A stretch of DNA of 64,000 nt, taken from FEB-25 sp963822175. Its GTDB lineage: Bacteria; Chloroflexota; Anaerolineae; Anaerolineales; UBA4823. The notes beneath the pieces were generated by a model. That model worked only from the letters and a program-made list of their open reading frames with translations, did no database searches and was not told the origin of the DNA. The position numbers and the translations under genes were made by a program. Within the stretch, counting starts at the first letter, position 1, and every line of letters starts with the position of its first letter. This document shows positions 15,837 through 24,511 of this stretch, in pieces. The stretch covers positions 310,001 to 374,000 of the forward strand of contig CAWGGJ010000006.1 of NCBI GenBank assembly GCA_963822175.1, written 5' to 3'.

Positions 15837-17750
15837 TTACGCATTCCTGAATTCACCATCAACCACGTCCTCATCACCACCAGGTTTTTGTTCACTATCC
15901 GGACCTGGTTCCTGTTCGCCTGGAGTTGGCCCTGCTGCGGCGGGTCCGCTTTGCTGGTAAACAGAAGCCCCTATCTGCTGAACGACCTGGAACAGCTGAT
16001 CAGTGGCATTCTTGATGGTTGTTGTATCATCACCTTCAAGTGCTTTTTTAACGTTTGCCACCTCAGCTTCAACTTTGCTCCTGGTTTCTGCCGGGACCTT
16101 GTCCCCAAATTCGCGCAGTGCCTTCTCTGCAGTGTAGATCGCATTATCAGCCGTGTTACGGGCTTCAATGATCTCTTTGCGCTTCTTATCTTCATCCGCA
16201 TGCTGCTCTGCCTCTCGACGCATCCGTTCCACTTCTGATTCATTCAAGCCGGAAGAAGCGGTGATGGTGATATGCTGACTATTTTGTGTGGCTTTATCCA
16301 GCGCGGTCACCTTGATGATGCCGTTGGCATCGATATCAAATGTGACTTCAACCTGGGGGATACCGCGCGGCGCTGGCGGAATTCCATCCAGGATGAATTT
16401 CCCCAGGCTCTTGTTATCGGCTGCCATGGGTCGTTCTCCCTGCAGCACATTGATCTCAACCTGTGGTTGGCTATCGGATGCCGTTGAAAAGATCTGGCTT
16501 TTACGTGTGGGAATGGTGGTATTTCGCTCGATCAGCGGTGTGGCTACACCTCCCAGGGTCTCCACAGAGAGTGTCAGCGGAGTGACATCCAGGAGCAGGA
16601 TATCCTTGACATCACCACCCAACACGCCTGCCTGGATCGCTGCACCGATTGCTACCACCTCGTCGGGGTTAACGCCTTTATGAGGTTCTTTATTGAATAA
16701 TTTCCTCACGGCTTCCTGCACTGCAGGCATACGCGTCATGCCGCCCACCAGGACCACTTCATTTATTTTTGAGGTGTCCAAATCAGCATCTTTCAGGGCG
16801 GTCTTTACTGGCCCCAGGCTGCGCTCAATCAAATCACCGGTCAGCTGCTCCAATTTGGCGCGGGTCAGGTTCATCACCAGGTGTTTCGGCCCGGAGGCAT
16901 CTGCTGTGATGTAAGGCAGGTTGATTTCCGTCTGGATCATGCTGGAGAGCTCAATCTTGGCTTTCTCAGCGGCTTCTTTCAGCCGTTGTAATGACTGGCG
17001 GTCCTGGCGCAGGTCAATTCCATTGCTCGTTTTGAATTCGTCTGCCAGGTAATCGATCAAACGCATGTCAAAATCATCCCCACCCAGGAAGGTATCTCCG
17101 CTGGTGGAGCGCACCTGGAAGACACCATCACCAACGTCCAGGATGGAAATATCGAATGTACCTCCACCCAGGTCGTACACTGCGATCACTTCATCCTTCT
17201 TCTTGTCCAAGCCATAAGCCAGGGAGGAAGCAGTTGGCTCGTTAATGATGCGCAAAACTTCCAAGCCAGCAATTTTGCCGGCATCCTTGGTGGCATTGCG
17301 CTGGGCGTCATTGAAGTAGGCTGGAACGGTGATGACCGCCTGGGTCACTGCCTCACCCAGGTACGCTTCTGCGTCCGTTTTAAGTTTTGCCAGGATCATG
17401 GCTGAGATTTCAGGAGGCGAATATTCGCGTCCATCCAATACCACCCGGATGTCTCCGTTGGGTGCTTTTGCCACTTTATATGGAACTCGAGACAATGCTT
17501 TTTTTACTTCTGGGTCATCAAATTTTCGTCCCATGAAGCGCTTGATCGAGAAGACAGTGTTTTCAGGATTGACCACTGCCTGGTTACGGGCTACACGCCC
17601 TACAAGGCGCTCATGATTTTTGTTCACTGAAACTACAGAGGGCACAAGCCGCTCGCCTTCAGCGCTCGCGATGACCGTTGGCTCTCCGCCTTCCATCACT
17701 GCTACTACTGAGTTGGTCGTTCCCAGGTCGATACCAATTATTTTTCCCAT
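15837..17750 (-). CDS. dnaK: Chaperone DnaK (Hsp70)
   Basis: The main Hsp70 of the cell: ATP-driven binding and release of unfolded peptides, with DnaJ and GrpE as partners. The 637 residues start MGKIIGIDLGTTNSVVAVMEGG. They carry the ATPase blocks (AVYDLGGGTFDISILDVG, VVLVGGMTRMPAVQEAV), the substrate-binding domain (LDVTPLTLSVETLGG) and a helical lid. The tail ends DVVDGEFRNA, a variant of the usual acidic terminus. It lies 60 bases downstream of grpE. Confidence 0.97.
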   Translation of the reverse strand: MGKIIGIDLGTTNSVVAVMEGGEPTVIASAEGERLVPSVVSVNKNHERLVGRVARNQAVVNPENTVFSIKRFMGRKFDDPEVKKALSRVPYKVAKAPNGDIRVVLDGREYSPPEISAMILAKLKTDAEAYLGEAVTQAVITVPAYFNDAQRNATKDAGKIAGLEVLRIINEPTASSLAYGLDKKKDEVIAVYDLGGGTFDISILDVGDGVFQVRSTSGDTFLGGDDFDMRLIDYLADEFKTSNGIDLRQDRQSLQRLKEAAEKAKIELSSMIQTEINLPYITADASGPKHLVMNLTRAKLEQLTGDLIERSLGPVKTALKDADLDTSKINEVVLVGGMTRMPAVQEAVRKLFNKEPHKGVNPDEVVAIGAAIQAGVLGGDVKDILLLDVTPLTLSVETLGGVATPLIERNTTIPTRKSQIFSTASDSQPQVEINVLQGERPMAADNKSLGKFILDGIPPAPRGIPQVEVTFDIDANGIIKVTALDKATQNSQHITITASSGLNESEVERMRREAEQHADEDKKRKEIIEARNTADNAIYTAEKALREFGDKVPAETRSKVEAEVANVKKALEGDDTTTIKNATDQLFQVVQQIGASVYQQSGPAAAGPTPGEQEPGPDSEQKPGGDEDVVDGEFRNA

Positions 17751-17810
17751 TCTAATTTTCTCCTAGATTATGATTCTATGCAAATAATGTCTTAAGTATG
17801 CCAAAAATGG

Positions 17811-18410
17811 TTATCTTGACACCCGAACCCGGGCTGGTCGAATAACCCGCTCACCCAGGGTATACCCGGGCTGGACAATTTCAATAATCTGTCCACTCTC
17901 ATGGTCAGGACTATCCTCGTTTGAGATGGCTTCATGCAGGTTGGGATCAAAAAATTTGCTGCTTGCATCGATCACCTTCACGCCATCAGCTTCAAATGCG
18001 CCAATCATTTTTCGGTAGATCAGGTCAATGCCATCTGCCCAAACAGCAGGTTCACCTTCTGTGGGACGGTTCATACTCTTCAATGCCCTTGCCAGGTCAT
18101 CAGCAATGTCAAGATAACGCCGAATTGCATTGCCGAATGCATTTTGACCACCCTGTGCTTGTTCACGCTCCATGCGTTTCTTATAATTGTAGAACTCTGC
18201 CCTTTCACGCTGCCAACCTTCCAAATATTCGGTCGCTTTTGCTAAAGCCTGGTCCAGGTCAGACCGCAGCTGGGTTATCTCTGCATCGGGGATGACCACC
18301 GGCACTTCTGATTCAGGCTGAGGGGTTGCTACCCCAGTGGGCTCACCCTGAGATTGTCCTTTGCTAACATTTTGTTTGTTTTCATCCAATTTATGTTTCT
18401 TTACTGGCAT
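17811..18410 (-). CDS. grpE: Nucleotide exchange factor GrpE
   Basis: GrpE releases ADP from DnaK. The 199-residue protein has a charged, disordered N-terminus (about 1-45) and a long coiled-coil helix (LRSDLDQALAKATEYLEGWQRERAEFYNYKKRMEREQ). The beta-domain follows, with the family signature around FFDPNLHEAISNEDSPDHESGQIIEIVQPGYTLG, ending RPARVRVSR. The ATG at 18410 is 11 bases from AAGGAG. A TTG two codons upstream (18416) has closer spacing, so the true start may be either. Confidence 0.93.
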   Translation of the reverse strand: MPVKKHKLDENKQNVSKGQSQGEPTGVATPQPESEVPVVIPDAEITQLRSDLDQALAKATEYLEGWQRERAEFYNYKKRMEREQAQGGQNAFGNAIRRYLDIADDLARALKSMNRPTEGEPAVWADGIDLIYRKMIGAFEADGVKVIDASSKFFDPNLHEAISNEDSPDHESGQIIEIVQPGYTLGERVIRPARVRVSR

Positions 18411-18425
18411 GATCAAATCAACTCC

Positions 18426-19466
18426 TTATTCTTCTTCAGCTAACATTTCTATAACCAGGTCGCTGAGTAACCCCGAAACAAAACGCACCGCTGAAACTGT
18501 CCGGCCATAAGCCATGCGGGTGGGACCAAGCACGCCTAACGCGCCGGTAGCCAGACCGGGAGCGCCGTAACGCGCTAACACCATGGAGCAATCGCGCAGA
18601 TCTTCCCATGTCCCCTCACCACCGATCAGCACTTGAATATCATCCATGCCGGTGGTCAGCACAGTGCGGGAGAGAAGATCTTCCAGCATGGAGCGTTCTT
18701 CCAACACACGTAAAGCCTTGCGTGCAGATTCCGACTCAGCAAATTCAGGTTCAGCCAAAACATTGGTTAAGCCATCGCGGAAGACCTCGCCAGAAACCAC
18801 TTGCTTCATCCGCTCAAGCTCTTCGCTTGTCAGCTTGATAATGTCAAGTTCCAGTGCATCAAATTGACCACTCAGTGCAGCAATTCCATCTGCATCCAGT
18901 CCCTGGCACACCAGGTTAATATGCGCAGCTGCCGATGAAAGCTGTTCTTGTGAGACTGGCTCGGCTAAAGTGAGCATTTGTTGACGAACCTGCCCCCCAG
19001 TCCACACCATTACCATCAACACCTGTCGTCCATGGGTGGAAATCAGGCTCAAGTGCTTAAACCTGGCACTATCAGGCCGGGGGTATGTCACCAGAGAGGC
19101 AGCCTGAGATTGGTGCGCCAATACCGAGGCAGCAAGGCGCATCCATCGGTTTACGTCCCGGCCAGCCTGGTAGAACTGGTGTGTGATGGTTCGGCGGGTG
19201 GTAATAGGAAGCTCGGTTTGCCCCATCAGCTGGCGGACAAAATAGCGATAACCTTCCTCGGTCGGAATGCGTCCGGCTGATGTATATGGCTGGCGTAAAT
19301 ATCCTGCCTCTGTCAGCTCGACCATATCATTCCGAATGGTGGCAGAGCTTGAATCAAGCTTATACCGCTCGATCAAAGCCTTCGAACCAACGGGCTGTGC
19401 CGTGTCGGTATAGGCATGGATGACAAGAGCCAGGATCAGTTTCTGCCGTTCGGAAAGGTTGGTCAT
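18426..19466 (-). CDS. hrcA: Heat-inducible transcription repressor HrcA
   Basis: HrcA binds the CIRCE operator and represses chaperone genes. GroEL classically sets its activity. The 346 residues have an N-terminal winged helix (LSERQKLILALVIHAYTDTAQPVGSKALIERY, SSATIRNDMVELTEAGYLRQPYTSAGRIPTEEGYRYFV) and the GAF-like dimer domain, ending in the usual GxLGVLGPTRMAYGRTVSAVRFVS block. A perfect CIRCE lies just upstream of its start, so this gene and the downstream chaperone genes are autoregulated. Confidence 0.95.
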   Translation of the reverse strand: MTNLSERQKLILALVIHAYTDTAQPVGSKALIERYKLDSSSATIRNDMVELTEAGYLRQPYTSAGRIPTEEGYRYFVRQLMGQTELPITTRRTITHQFYQAGRDVNRWMRLAASVLAHQSQAASLVTYPRPDSARFKHLSLISTHGRQVLMVMVWTGGQVRQQMLTLAEPVSQEQLSSAAAHINLVCQGLDADGIAALSGQFDALELDIIKLTSEELERMKQVVSGEVFRDGLTNVLAEPEFAESESARKALRVLEERSMLEDLLSRTVLTTGMDDIQVLIGGEGTWEDLRDCSMVLARYGAPGLATGALGVLGPTRMAYGRTVSAVRFVSGLLSDLVIEMLAEEE

Positions 19467-19482
19467 TTTGGTTGCCTATAAT

Positions 19483-19509
19483 TTAGCACTCTCACCATGA
19501 GAGTGCTAA
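19483..19509 (-). promoter_or_regulatory. CIRCE operator (HrcA binding site)
   Basis: TTAGCACTC, nine bases, GAGTGCTAA: a perfect consensus CIRCE inverted repeat. It lies between the promoter at 19523-19551 and the hrcA start and overlaps the early transcribed leader. Confidence 0.97.
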
Positions 19510-19522
19510 AACATTCATTAAA

Positions 19523-19551
19523 ATGATACCATGACGGGAATTCTACGTCAA
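19523..19551 (-). promoter_or_regulatory. Promoter of the hrcA-grpE-dnaK-dnaJ-prmA operon
   Basis: On the minus strand, TTGACG (19546-19551) and TATCAT (19523-19528) are 17 bases apart, directly upstream of CIRCE. Confidence 0.75.
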
Positions 19552-19591
19552 GCAGGGGTAAATGGTTCTTATAAAACTCTAACAACGCACA

Positions 19592-19620
19592 TTGACCTTT
19601 TCCTTCAGTCTCGTTATAAT
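19592..19620 (+). promoter_or_regulatory. Promoter of the riboflavin transporter operon
   Basis: TTGACC (19592-19597) and TATAAT (19615-19620) with a 17-base spacer, about 20 bases ahead of the FMN aptamer. Confidence 0.8.
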
Positions 19621-19638
19621 CAGGCTAATAATAAATTA

Positions 19639-19765
19639 ACCTTCGGGGCTGGGTGACAACGGGTATCCCGTTCATTCCCGACCGGTGGTAAAGCCCACGA
19701 GCCATTGAACTGGCATGATCCGGTGAAACTCCGGAGCCGACGGTATAGTCCGGATGAAAGAAGGT
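19639..19765 (+). promoter_or_regulatory. FMN riboswitch (RFN element)
   Basis: The conserved RFN blocks are present in order: CTTCGGGGC..GGGTG, ATTCCCGACCGGTGGTAAAG, CCACGAGCC, GATCCGGTG, CTCCGGAGCCGACGGTATAG and TCCGGATG. P1 pairs ACCTTC (19639-19644) with GAAGGT (19760-19765). It controls the transporter genes that follow through the terminator at 19833-19858. Confidence 0.97.
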
Positions 19766-19832
19766 AGAAGACCTCTTCAGACTATTTACCTGCACAGGAT
19801 GCAGTGGATTTGTTTGAGTGAAGGTGTTATTT

Positions 19833-19858
19833 GCCCCGAAGTACCTTCGGGGCTTTTT
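19833..19858 (+). terminator. Riboswitch-controlled intrinsic terminator
   Basis: GCCCCGAAG, a three-base loop and CTTCGGGGC followed by TTTTTA. The 3' arm repeats the first strand of the riboswitch (CTTCGGGGC at 19641-19649). The 5' arm can therefore pair either with its own terminator partner or with the riboswitch strand, a natural on/off switch. The permease ATG follows within 11 bases. Confidence 0.9.
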
Positions 19859-19864
19859 ATTATT

Positions 19865-20662
19865 ATGAAGAAGAAATACTGGCTGATCGCTCTTTCATTC
19901 TTGATTTTGCTCCTGCTCTGGCAGCTAGCTGCCTGGTTCGGGGGTTTCCCTGCATTTATCCTGCCGACACCGGAACAGGTAGCCACCCGCTTCATCCAGG
20001 CGCTCCTGGATGGTAGTTTGCTCCGTAATACGGGAGTGACCCTGGTGGAAGTGGTGGCAGGGTTGATCCTGGGGGTTAGTGTTGCCACTGTGTTGGGTTA
20101 TATTCTTGCGCGCTCCCACCGTTTGGAACGGCTGCTTTCTCCCTATATCGTTGCCAGCCAGGCGATCCCGATCGTGGCAATTGCTCCCCTGCTTGTGATC
20201 TGGCTCGGTCCCGGGCTTTCTTCCAAAGTCCTGGTGTGTGCGTTGATCGTTTTCTTCCCGGTGCTGGTCAACACGGTCGTTGGAGTGCGTACAGTCCCTG
20301 AAGACCTGCGCGACCTGATGCGCTCACTTCAAGCCACCCGCTGGCAGACCTTGAAAAGCCTGGAGCTCCCTGCAGCCTTACCGATCTTCCTGGGCGGATT
20401 ACGCATTGGGGCAACCCTTGCGGTCATTGGGGCAGTGGTAGGTGAGTTTGTTGGCGCTAAAAGCGGCCTGGGGTTTATGGTGAACGTCGGAAGAGGGGTT
20501 TACGACACCTCCCTGGTTTTTGTCGCCGTCTTCACATTGATCGCTATGGCGCTCATCCTATATGGACTGGTCTCCCTGCTTGAATTACGCCTGCTCAAGT
20601 GGCAACAGCGCCCTGAAAACGAGGTGCTACTGAATCAAGATTTACCAGAGAAAGTCAGTTGA
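19865..20662 (+). CDS. ribX: Riboflavin-type ABC transporter permease (RibX-like)
   Basis: A 265-residue inner-membrane permease of the ThiX/SsuC/TauC type (BPD_transp_1 fold) with about six spans. The cytoplasmic EAA-like loop reads LQATRWQTLKSLELPAALPIFLGGLRIGA. The FMN riboswitch directly upstream and the NMT1/THI5-like binding protein downstream point to riboflavin as substrate, as described for RibXY in Chloroflexus. The assignment is from context rather than from the permease itself. I start at the ATG after the terminator. No ribosome-binding site is visible, and a longer reading would run into the riboswitch. Confidence 0.85.
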   Translation: MKKKYWLIALSFLILLLLWQLAAWFGGFPAFILPTPEQVATRFIQALLDGSLLRNTGVTLVEVVAGLILGVSVATVLGYILARSHRLERLLSPYIVASQAIPIVAIAPLLVIWLGPGLSSKVLVCALIVFFPVLVNTVVGVRTVPEDLRDLMRSLQATRWQTLKSLELPAALPIFLGGLRIGATLAVIGAVVGEFVGAKSGLGFMVNVGRGVYDTSLVFVAVFTLIAMALILYGLVSLLELRLLKWQQRPENEVLLNQDLPEKVS

Positions 20663-20686
20663 TGGAAATTATATGGAGCACTTAAT

Positions 20687-21733
20687 ATGAGAAAACTCTA
20701 TCGATTAGGCCTGTTGATGCTTACCATCTTCTCCACTGCCTGTGGAACAACGGCGAGTTATCCCCCACCAGCAACAGGCATGGTTTCTTCTACCCAGGCT
20801 GGCTATCCTGCACCTTCAGCAAATATCGAGCCAGCATTAACCCACATACGCCTGCCACTGGGATATATCCCCAATGTCCAATTTGCCCCACTTTATGTCG
20901 CCCTCGACAAGGGATATTTCAGCCAGGCGGGAATTGACATCGAATTTGACTATAGCTTTGAGACGGATGCGGTAGCCCTGGTGGGGGCCAATGAGCTGCA
21001 ATTCGCCGTCGTTTCAGGGGACCAGGTATTGTTGGCGCGTGCCCAGGGGCTTCCTGTGGTATATGTGTTGGCGTGGTACCAGGATTACCCGGTTTCGGTG
21101 GTGTCAAAAACCGGTCAAGGTATCCTGGCACCGGAAAACTTATCCGGAAAGAAGATCGGGCTTCCAGGGTTGTATGGAACCAGCTACATCGGCTTGAGAG
21201 CACTGCTCAGTGAGGCTGGCTTAAAGGAAAGCGATGTCACCTTAGACTCAATTGGTTATACCCAGGTGGAATCCCTGATCGCTGACCAGGACCAGGCAGT
21301 GGTGGTTTATTCCACCAACGAGCCGATTCTGCTACGCTCAATGGGTTACCAGCTCGATGAGATCCAGGTCAGGGAGTATGACCACCTGGTCTCCAATGGT
21401 TTGATCACCAATGAAAGCACGATTTCCAAAAATCCAGACCTGGTAAACAGGATGAACCAGGTGATCCTTAAAGGCATTGCAGATACCATTGCCGATCCAG
21501 ATGAAGCATTTCAGATCTGCATGAAATATGTAGAAGGGCTGGAACAGGCTGACCAGGCGATCCAAAAGGAAGTGCTTACCACTTCCATCGAATTCTGGAA
21601 GGCTGCTCAGCTCGGTTATTCTGATCCGATTGCCTGGCAAAACACACAGCAAGTGCTATTGGATATGGGTTTCCTCACCAGTCCGCTGGATTTGAACAAG
21701 GCATTCAGCAATGATTTTCTTGAAAACAGATAA
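20687..21733 (+). CDS. ribY: Riboflavin-type substrate-binding lipoprotein (RibY-like, NMT1/THI5 family)
   Basis: A 348-residue extracytoplasmic binding protein. The signal peptide ends in a lipobox (STAC, cysteine near residue 19). A Ser/Thr/Pro linker follows, and then the NMT1/THI5-like fold (GYIPNVQFAPLYVALDKGYFSQAGIDIEFDY). In the family this fold binds thiamin precursors, riboflavin or sulphonates. The FMN riboswitch makes riboflavin the likely ligand. It is 24 bases downstream of the permease in the same operon. Confidence 0.86.
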   Translation: MRKLYRLGLLMLTIFSTACGTTASYPPPATGMVSSTQAGYPAPSANIEPALTHIRLPLGYIPNVQFAPLYVALDKGYFSQAGIDIEFDYSFETDAVALVGANELQFAVVSGDQVLLARAQGLPVVYVLAWYQDYPVSVVSKTGQGILAPENLSGKKIGLPGLYGTSYIGLRALLSEAGLKESDVTLDSIGYTQVESLIADQDQAVVVYSTNEPILLRSMGYQLDEIQVREYDHLVSNGLITNESTISKNPDLVNRMNQVILKGIADTIADPDEAFQICMKYVEGLEQADQAIQKEVLTTSIEFWKAAQLGYSDPIAWQNTQQVLLDMGFLTSPLDLNKAFSNDFLENR

Positions 21734-21764
21734 TCCTTTTGAAGAACGCATGAGATAACCACCC

Positions 21765-22533
21765 ATGGTTCAGCCAGCTGTTCAGCCAATCCTGCAGGTA
21801 AAGCATCTGAGTACTATTTTCCCGGATGGAAATAGTGGTTTACACGCATTGGATGACCTTTCATTTTCGGTGGACCCCGAACAATTTGTTTGCGTTCTCG
21901 GTCCCTCAGGGTGTGGTAAAACCACCTTATTGCGCGTGCTCGCCGGTTTACTTCCGCCTACCCACGGGTGAAGTGCTGTTCGGAAATACTTCCTTGAAAA
22001 CACCCCGCCATGGCGTGGGTATGGTGTTTCAAAAAGCAAATCTGATGCCCTGGCGTACAGTGTTGGATAATATCCTCTTACCCCTGGAAATTCAACATGT
22101 GCCGCAGAAGGAAGCCATGGAAAAAGCCCGGGCTATGCTGGAGCTGGTCGGTTTGACTGGTTTTGAGTCATCCCTGCCGCGTGATCTATCTGGTGGAATG
22201 GCGCAACGGGTTGCCATTGCCAGGGCATTGATCCATGAGCCCGACCTCCTGCTGCTGGATGAGCCTTTCGGCTCCCTGGATGCACTGACCCGTGAACGAA
22301 TGGGCAATGAATTGACCCGTATCTGGCAGGCCAGGCGCAAGACGGTTATCATGGTCACCCACTCCATCAGCGAGTCCCTGTTCCTGGCGGATAGGGTCCT
22401 GGTTCTCAGCCACCGCCCTGGGAGGCTGTGCCTGGATCTGAGCGTGAATCTCCCCAGGCCCAGGGAAGAGGATATCCGCTACACGCCCGCATTCTCCAAC
22501 CTGGCACGCCAGGTGCGGCTGGCGATTGGATAA
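21765..22533 (+). CDS. ABC transporter ATPase of the riboflavin system, with a +1 frameshift
   Basis: The nucleotide-binding subunit for RibXY. Walker A (GPSGCGKTT) is in the first frame, which stops after ...LAGLLPPTHG at 21971. The rest is in the next frame from about 21950: Q loop VFQKANLMPWR, signature LSGGMAQRVAIARAL, Walker B LLLLDEPFGSLDAL and the H loop VTHSI. One extra base near 21950-21965 joins two otherwise healthy halves into a protein of about 255 residues. A sequencing error is likelier than decay, because nothing else is damaged. It could also be genuine loss of the gene or ribosomal frameshifting. Confidence 0.85.
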
Positions 22534-22547
22534 CCTTTCCAGAGAAC

Positions 22548-23225
22548 CTAGGTCTCGATATCGTTCACCCCGTATTTGGTTAGGAAATCGTCCATCGCCT
22601 CACGCAGTAAATCTGCTTCGCTAACTCCCTTTCCCTCCGCAAGTTTAGATAGCCGCTCAAGCTGGGTTTGAGTATAATGCGTGGTTTTTGGTACCATTTT
22701 CTCCTCAAAAGCTAACCTGACCTGCTTCCGTCCATTCGCTTTTGCCCGATAGAGTGCATGGTCTGCCTTGCGGAAGAGCTCATTTTCAGTTCTTCCATCC
22801 ACGGGGAAGGATGCCACGCCCCCACTAATATATATTCCATGGATTGTTTTTCCATCCTCCGTCACCAGATCCCTCTGGCTGAGTGCCTGCCGGATTTGCT
22901 CCGTCTTGAGAAACGCCTGTTCACGCTCTTCGCCGGGAAAGACGATCACGAATTCATCCCCTCCATAGCGCCCCAGCAGGGCTTCATTCCCTGCATCAAC
23001 CTGGATAGCTTCAGACACTGCCACGAGAACATGATCACCCGTGGTATGTCCATACTGTTCGTTGATCTTATTAAAGATATCAACATCCAACAATGCCAAA
23101 GAAAGTGGTGCTTCCTTTGGGCTGGATTTGGCCTTTACCAGCGTTTCCCTAAACCGTTCCAGAAATACTCTACGGCTCAACAATCCTGTCAGCTCATCCA
23201 ATTGAGATTTATCAGGTTTAATCAT
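22548..23225 (-). CDS. Diguanylate cyclase (GGDEF) with C-terminal ribbon-helix-helix domain
   Basis: A 225-residue cytoplasmic protein. The GGDEF domain (about 8-175) has DELTGLLSRRVF, the metal site LLDVDIFNKINEQYGHTTGD and the active loop RYGGDEF, so it can probably make c-di-GMP. The RxxD inhibitory site upstream of the loop is missing. The tail (about 177-218, THYTQTQLERLSKLAEGKGVSEADLLREAMDDFL) matches a CopG/RHH DNA-binding fold. No sensor or membrane segment is present. The gene ends 14 bases from the convergent transporter ATPase. Confidence 0.88.
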   Translation of the reverse strand: MIKPDKSQLDELTGLLSRRVFLERFRETLVKAKSSPKEAPLSLALLDVDIFNKINEQYGHTTGDHVLVAVSEAIQVDAGNEALLGRYGGDEFVIVFPGEEREQAFLKTEQIRQALSQRDLVTEDGKTIHGIYISGGVASFPVDGRTENELFRKADHALYRAKANGRKQVRLAFEEKMVPKTTHYTQTQLERLSKLAEGKGVSEADLLREAMDDFLTKYGVNDIET

Positions 23226-23429
23226 CTATTCCTCCAGGGCTATGAAGATGAAATAATATGTTTATATATTATCATAATATATTATTTAAGTCAATGATTT
23301 TATAATATTATATACCAATAATATATTCACCGCTCGATCAAGAGATCTTTCTTGCCACTGCATCAGCGGCTATTCCACCATTTTGGATGGCATGGTAAGA
23401 TTGAATATCTTGTTTGAGAGGTTTATGAT

Positions 23430-24350
23430 ATGCGTAGATGGATGCTCCCCTTGGTTTTGGTTGTTTCCTTGCTCCTTCCTCTTGGAGTGAGAGCGCAAAA
23501 CCCGGTATCTTTAAATTCATTGCAGGTTCAGATCTGGCCGGAATATGATCAACCCAGTGTTTTGGTCATTTACCAGATGGAATTGCCTGCAACAACAACT
23601 TACCCTGCCACCGTCGCAATACGAATTCCTGCTGCAGCTGGTGATCCAAATGCGGTTGCGATTCGCCAGGCGGACGGATCACTATATAATGTAGACTACA
23701 CCCGCCAGGTCTCTGGTGATTGGGCAACCATCAGCTTTACCACCACCTCACCAGATATCCAGCTAGAATACTATGACCCATCGTTAGAAATAAATGGCGA
23801 TGCCAGGCATTTTCAGTATGTTTGGCCAGGGGATTATGGAGTCGTTCAATTTACCATCCAGGTCCAGCAGCCAGTGGATGCCACGGACATGAGCATCTCA
23901 CCCAGCCTTGGCACAGGTGTGGTTGGTAGTGATAATCTGGTATATTACAACCAGGATATCGGGGCCATCTCTGCCGGTCAATCCATAGATATCACCATTG
24001 ACTATAATAAATCTACCAGTACCCTGAGTGCTGAGAGCTTACCGGTAGAGCCCAGTGCTACCATCCCACAGAGCACGGTACCCGATCTCAATGTATCTTC
24101 CTGGCTTCCCTGGATTTTAGGGATTTTAGGAGCAGGATTGATCATCGGTGGAATCGTGTGGTTCTGGCGGACCAGCAAGCGCAGACCCGCCCCTCAAACC
24201 CACCGTCGCCGCTCACGTGCGGGCACAAATGAACCTGAGGGCAATACCAGCTCGACGGAGTTGGGTGTGTATTGCGCGCAATGTGGTAAGCGTGCCATGC
24301 CCGGGGATCAATTCTGTCGTTCCTGTGGGACCCCAATTCGGGCAAAGTAG
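23430..24350 (+). CDS. Secreted/membrane-anchored protein with C-terminal zinc ribbon
   Basis: A 306-residue protein of unknown function. It has a cleavable-looking signal peptide (1-22), an extracytoplasmic beta-rich region (about 25-215), one membrane span (WLPWILGILGAGLIIGGIVWFW, about 226-247), a basic Arg-rich stretch and a cytoplasmic CAQCGKRAMPGDQFCRSCGTPI zinc ribbon. It lies just ahead of the ccm operon. The similar CxxC-x-CxxC tail of the protein at 28252-28788 suggests these two belong to one haem or cytochrome-handling group, which is an inference from position. Confidence 0.7.
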   Translation: MRRWMLPLVLVVSLLLPLGVRAQNPVSLNSLQVQIWPEYDQPSVLVIYQMELPATTTYPATVAIRIPAAAGDPNAVAIRQADGSLYNVDYTRQVSGDWATISFTTTSPDIQLEYYDPSLEINGDARHFQYVWPGDYGVVQFTIQVQQPVDATDMSISPSLGTGVVGSDNLVYYNQDIGAISAGQSIDITIDYNKSTSTLSAESLPVEPSATIPQSTVPDLNVSSWLPWILGILGAGLIIGGIVWFWRTSKRRPAPQTHRRRSRAGTNEPEGNTSSTELGVYCAQCGKRAMPGDQFCRSCGTPIRAK

Positions 24351-24421
24351 ATGTTTTTTGATGAAGGTCTTGCATCCCACGGCGCTAATGTTCTATTTGA
24401 TTAGGCCATTCTCACCCTATT

Positions 24422-24450
24422 TTGTGCATCTTCTCACCCTGATTTAATCT
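24422..24450 (+). promoter_or_regulatory. Possible promoter of the ccm operon
   Basis: TTGTGC (24422-24427) and TAATCT (24445-24450) are 17 bases apart, 61 bases before ccmE. The -10 match is moderate. Confidence 0.4.
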
Positions 24451-24511
24451 AATCATGTAAGAATTCATCTGCGTATTATCGCTGCGCCTATCTATCAAAG
24501 GAGATCAATTA

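Noticed and set aside
19754..19864. N-terminal extension of the permease into the riboswitch
   Set aside because: It would translate the aptamer P1 strand and the terminator. The added residues do not resemble a permease N-terminus.
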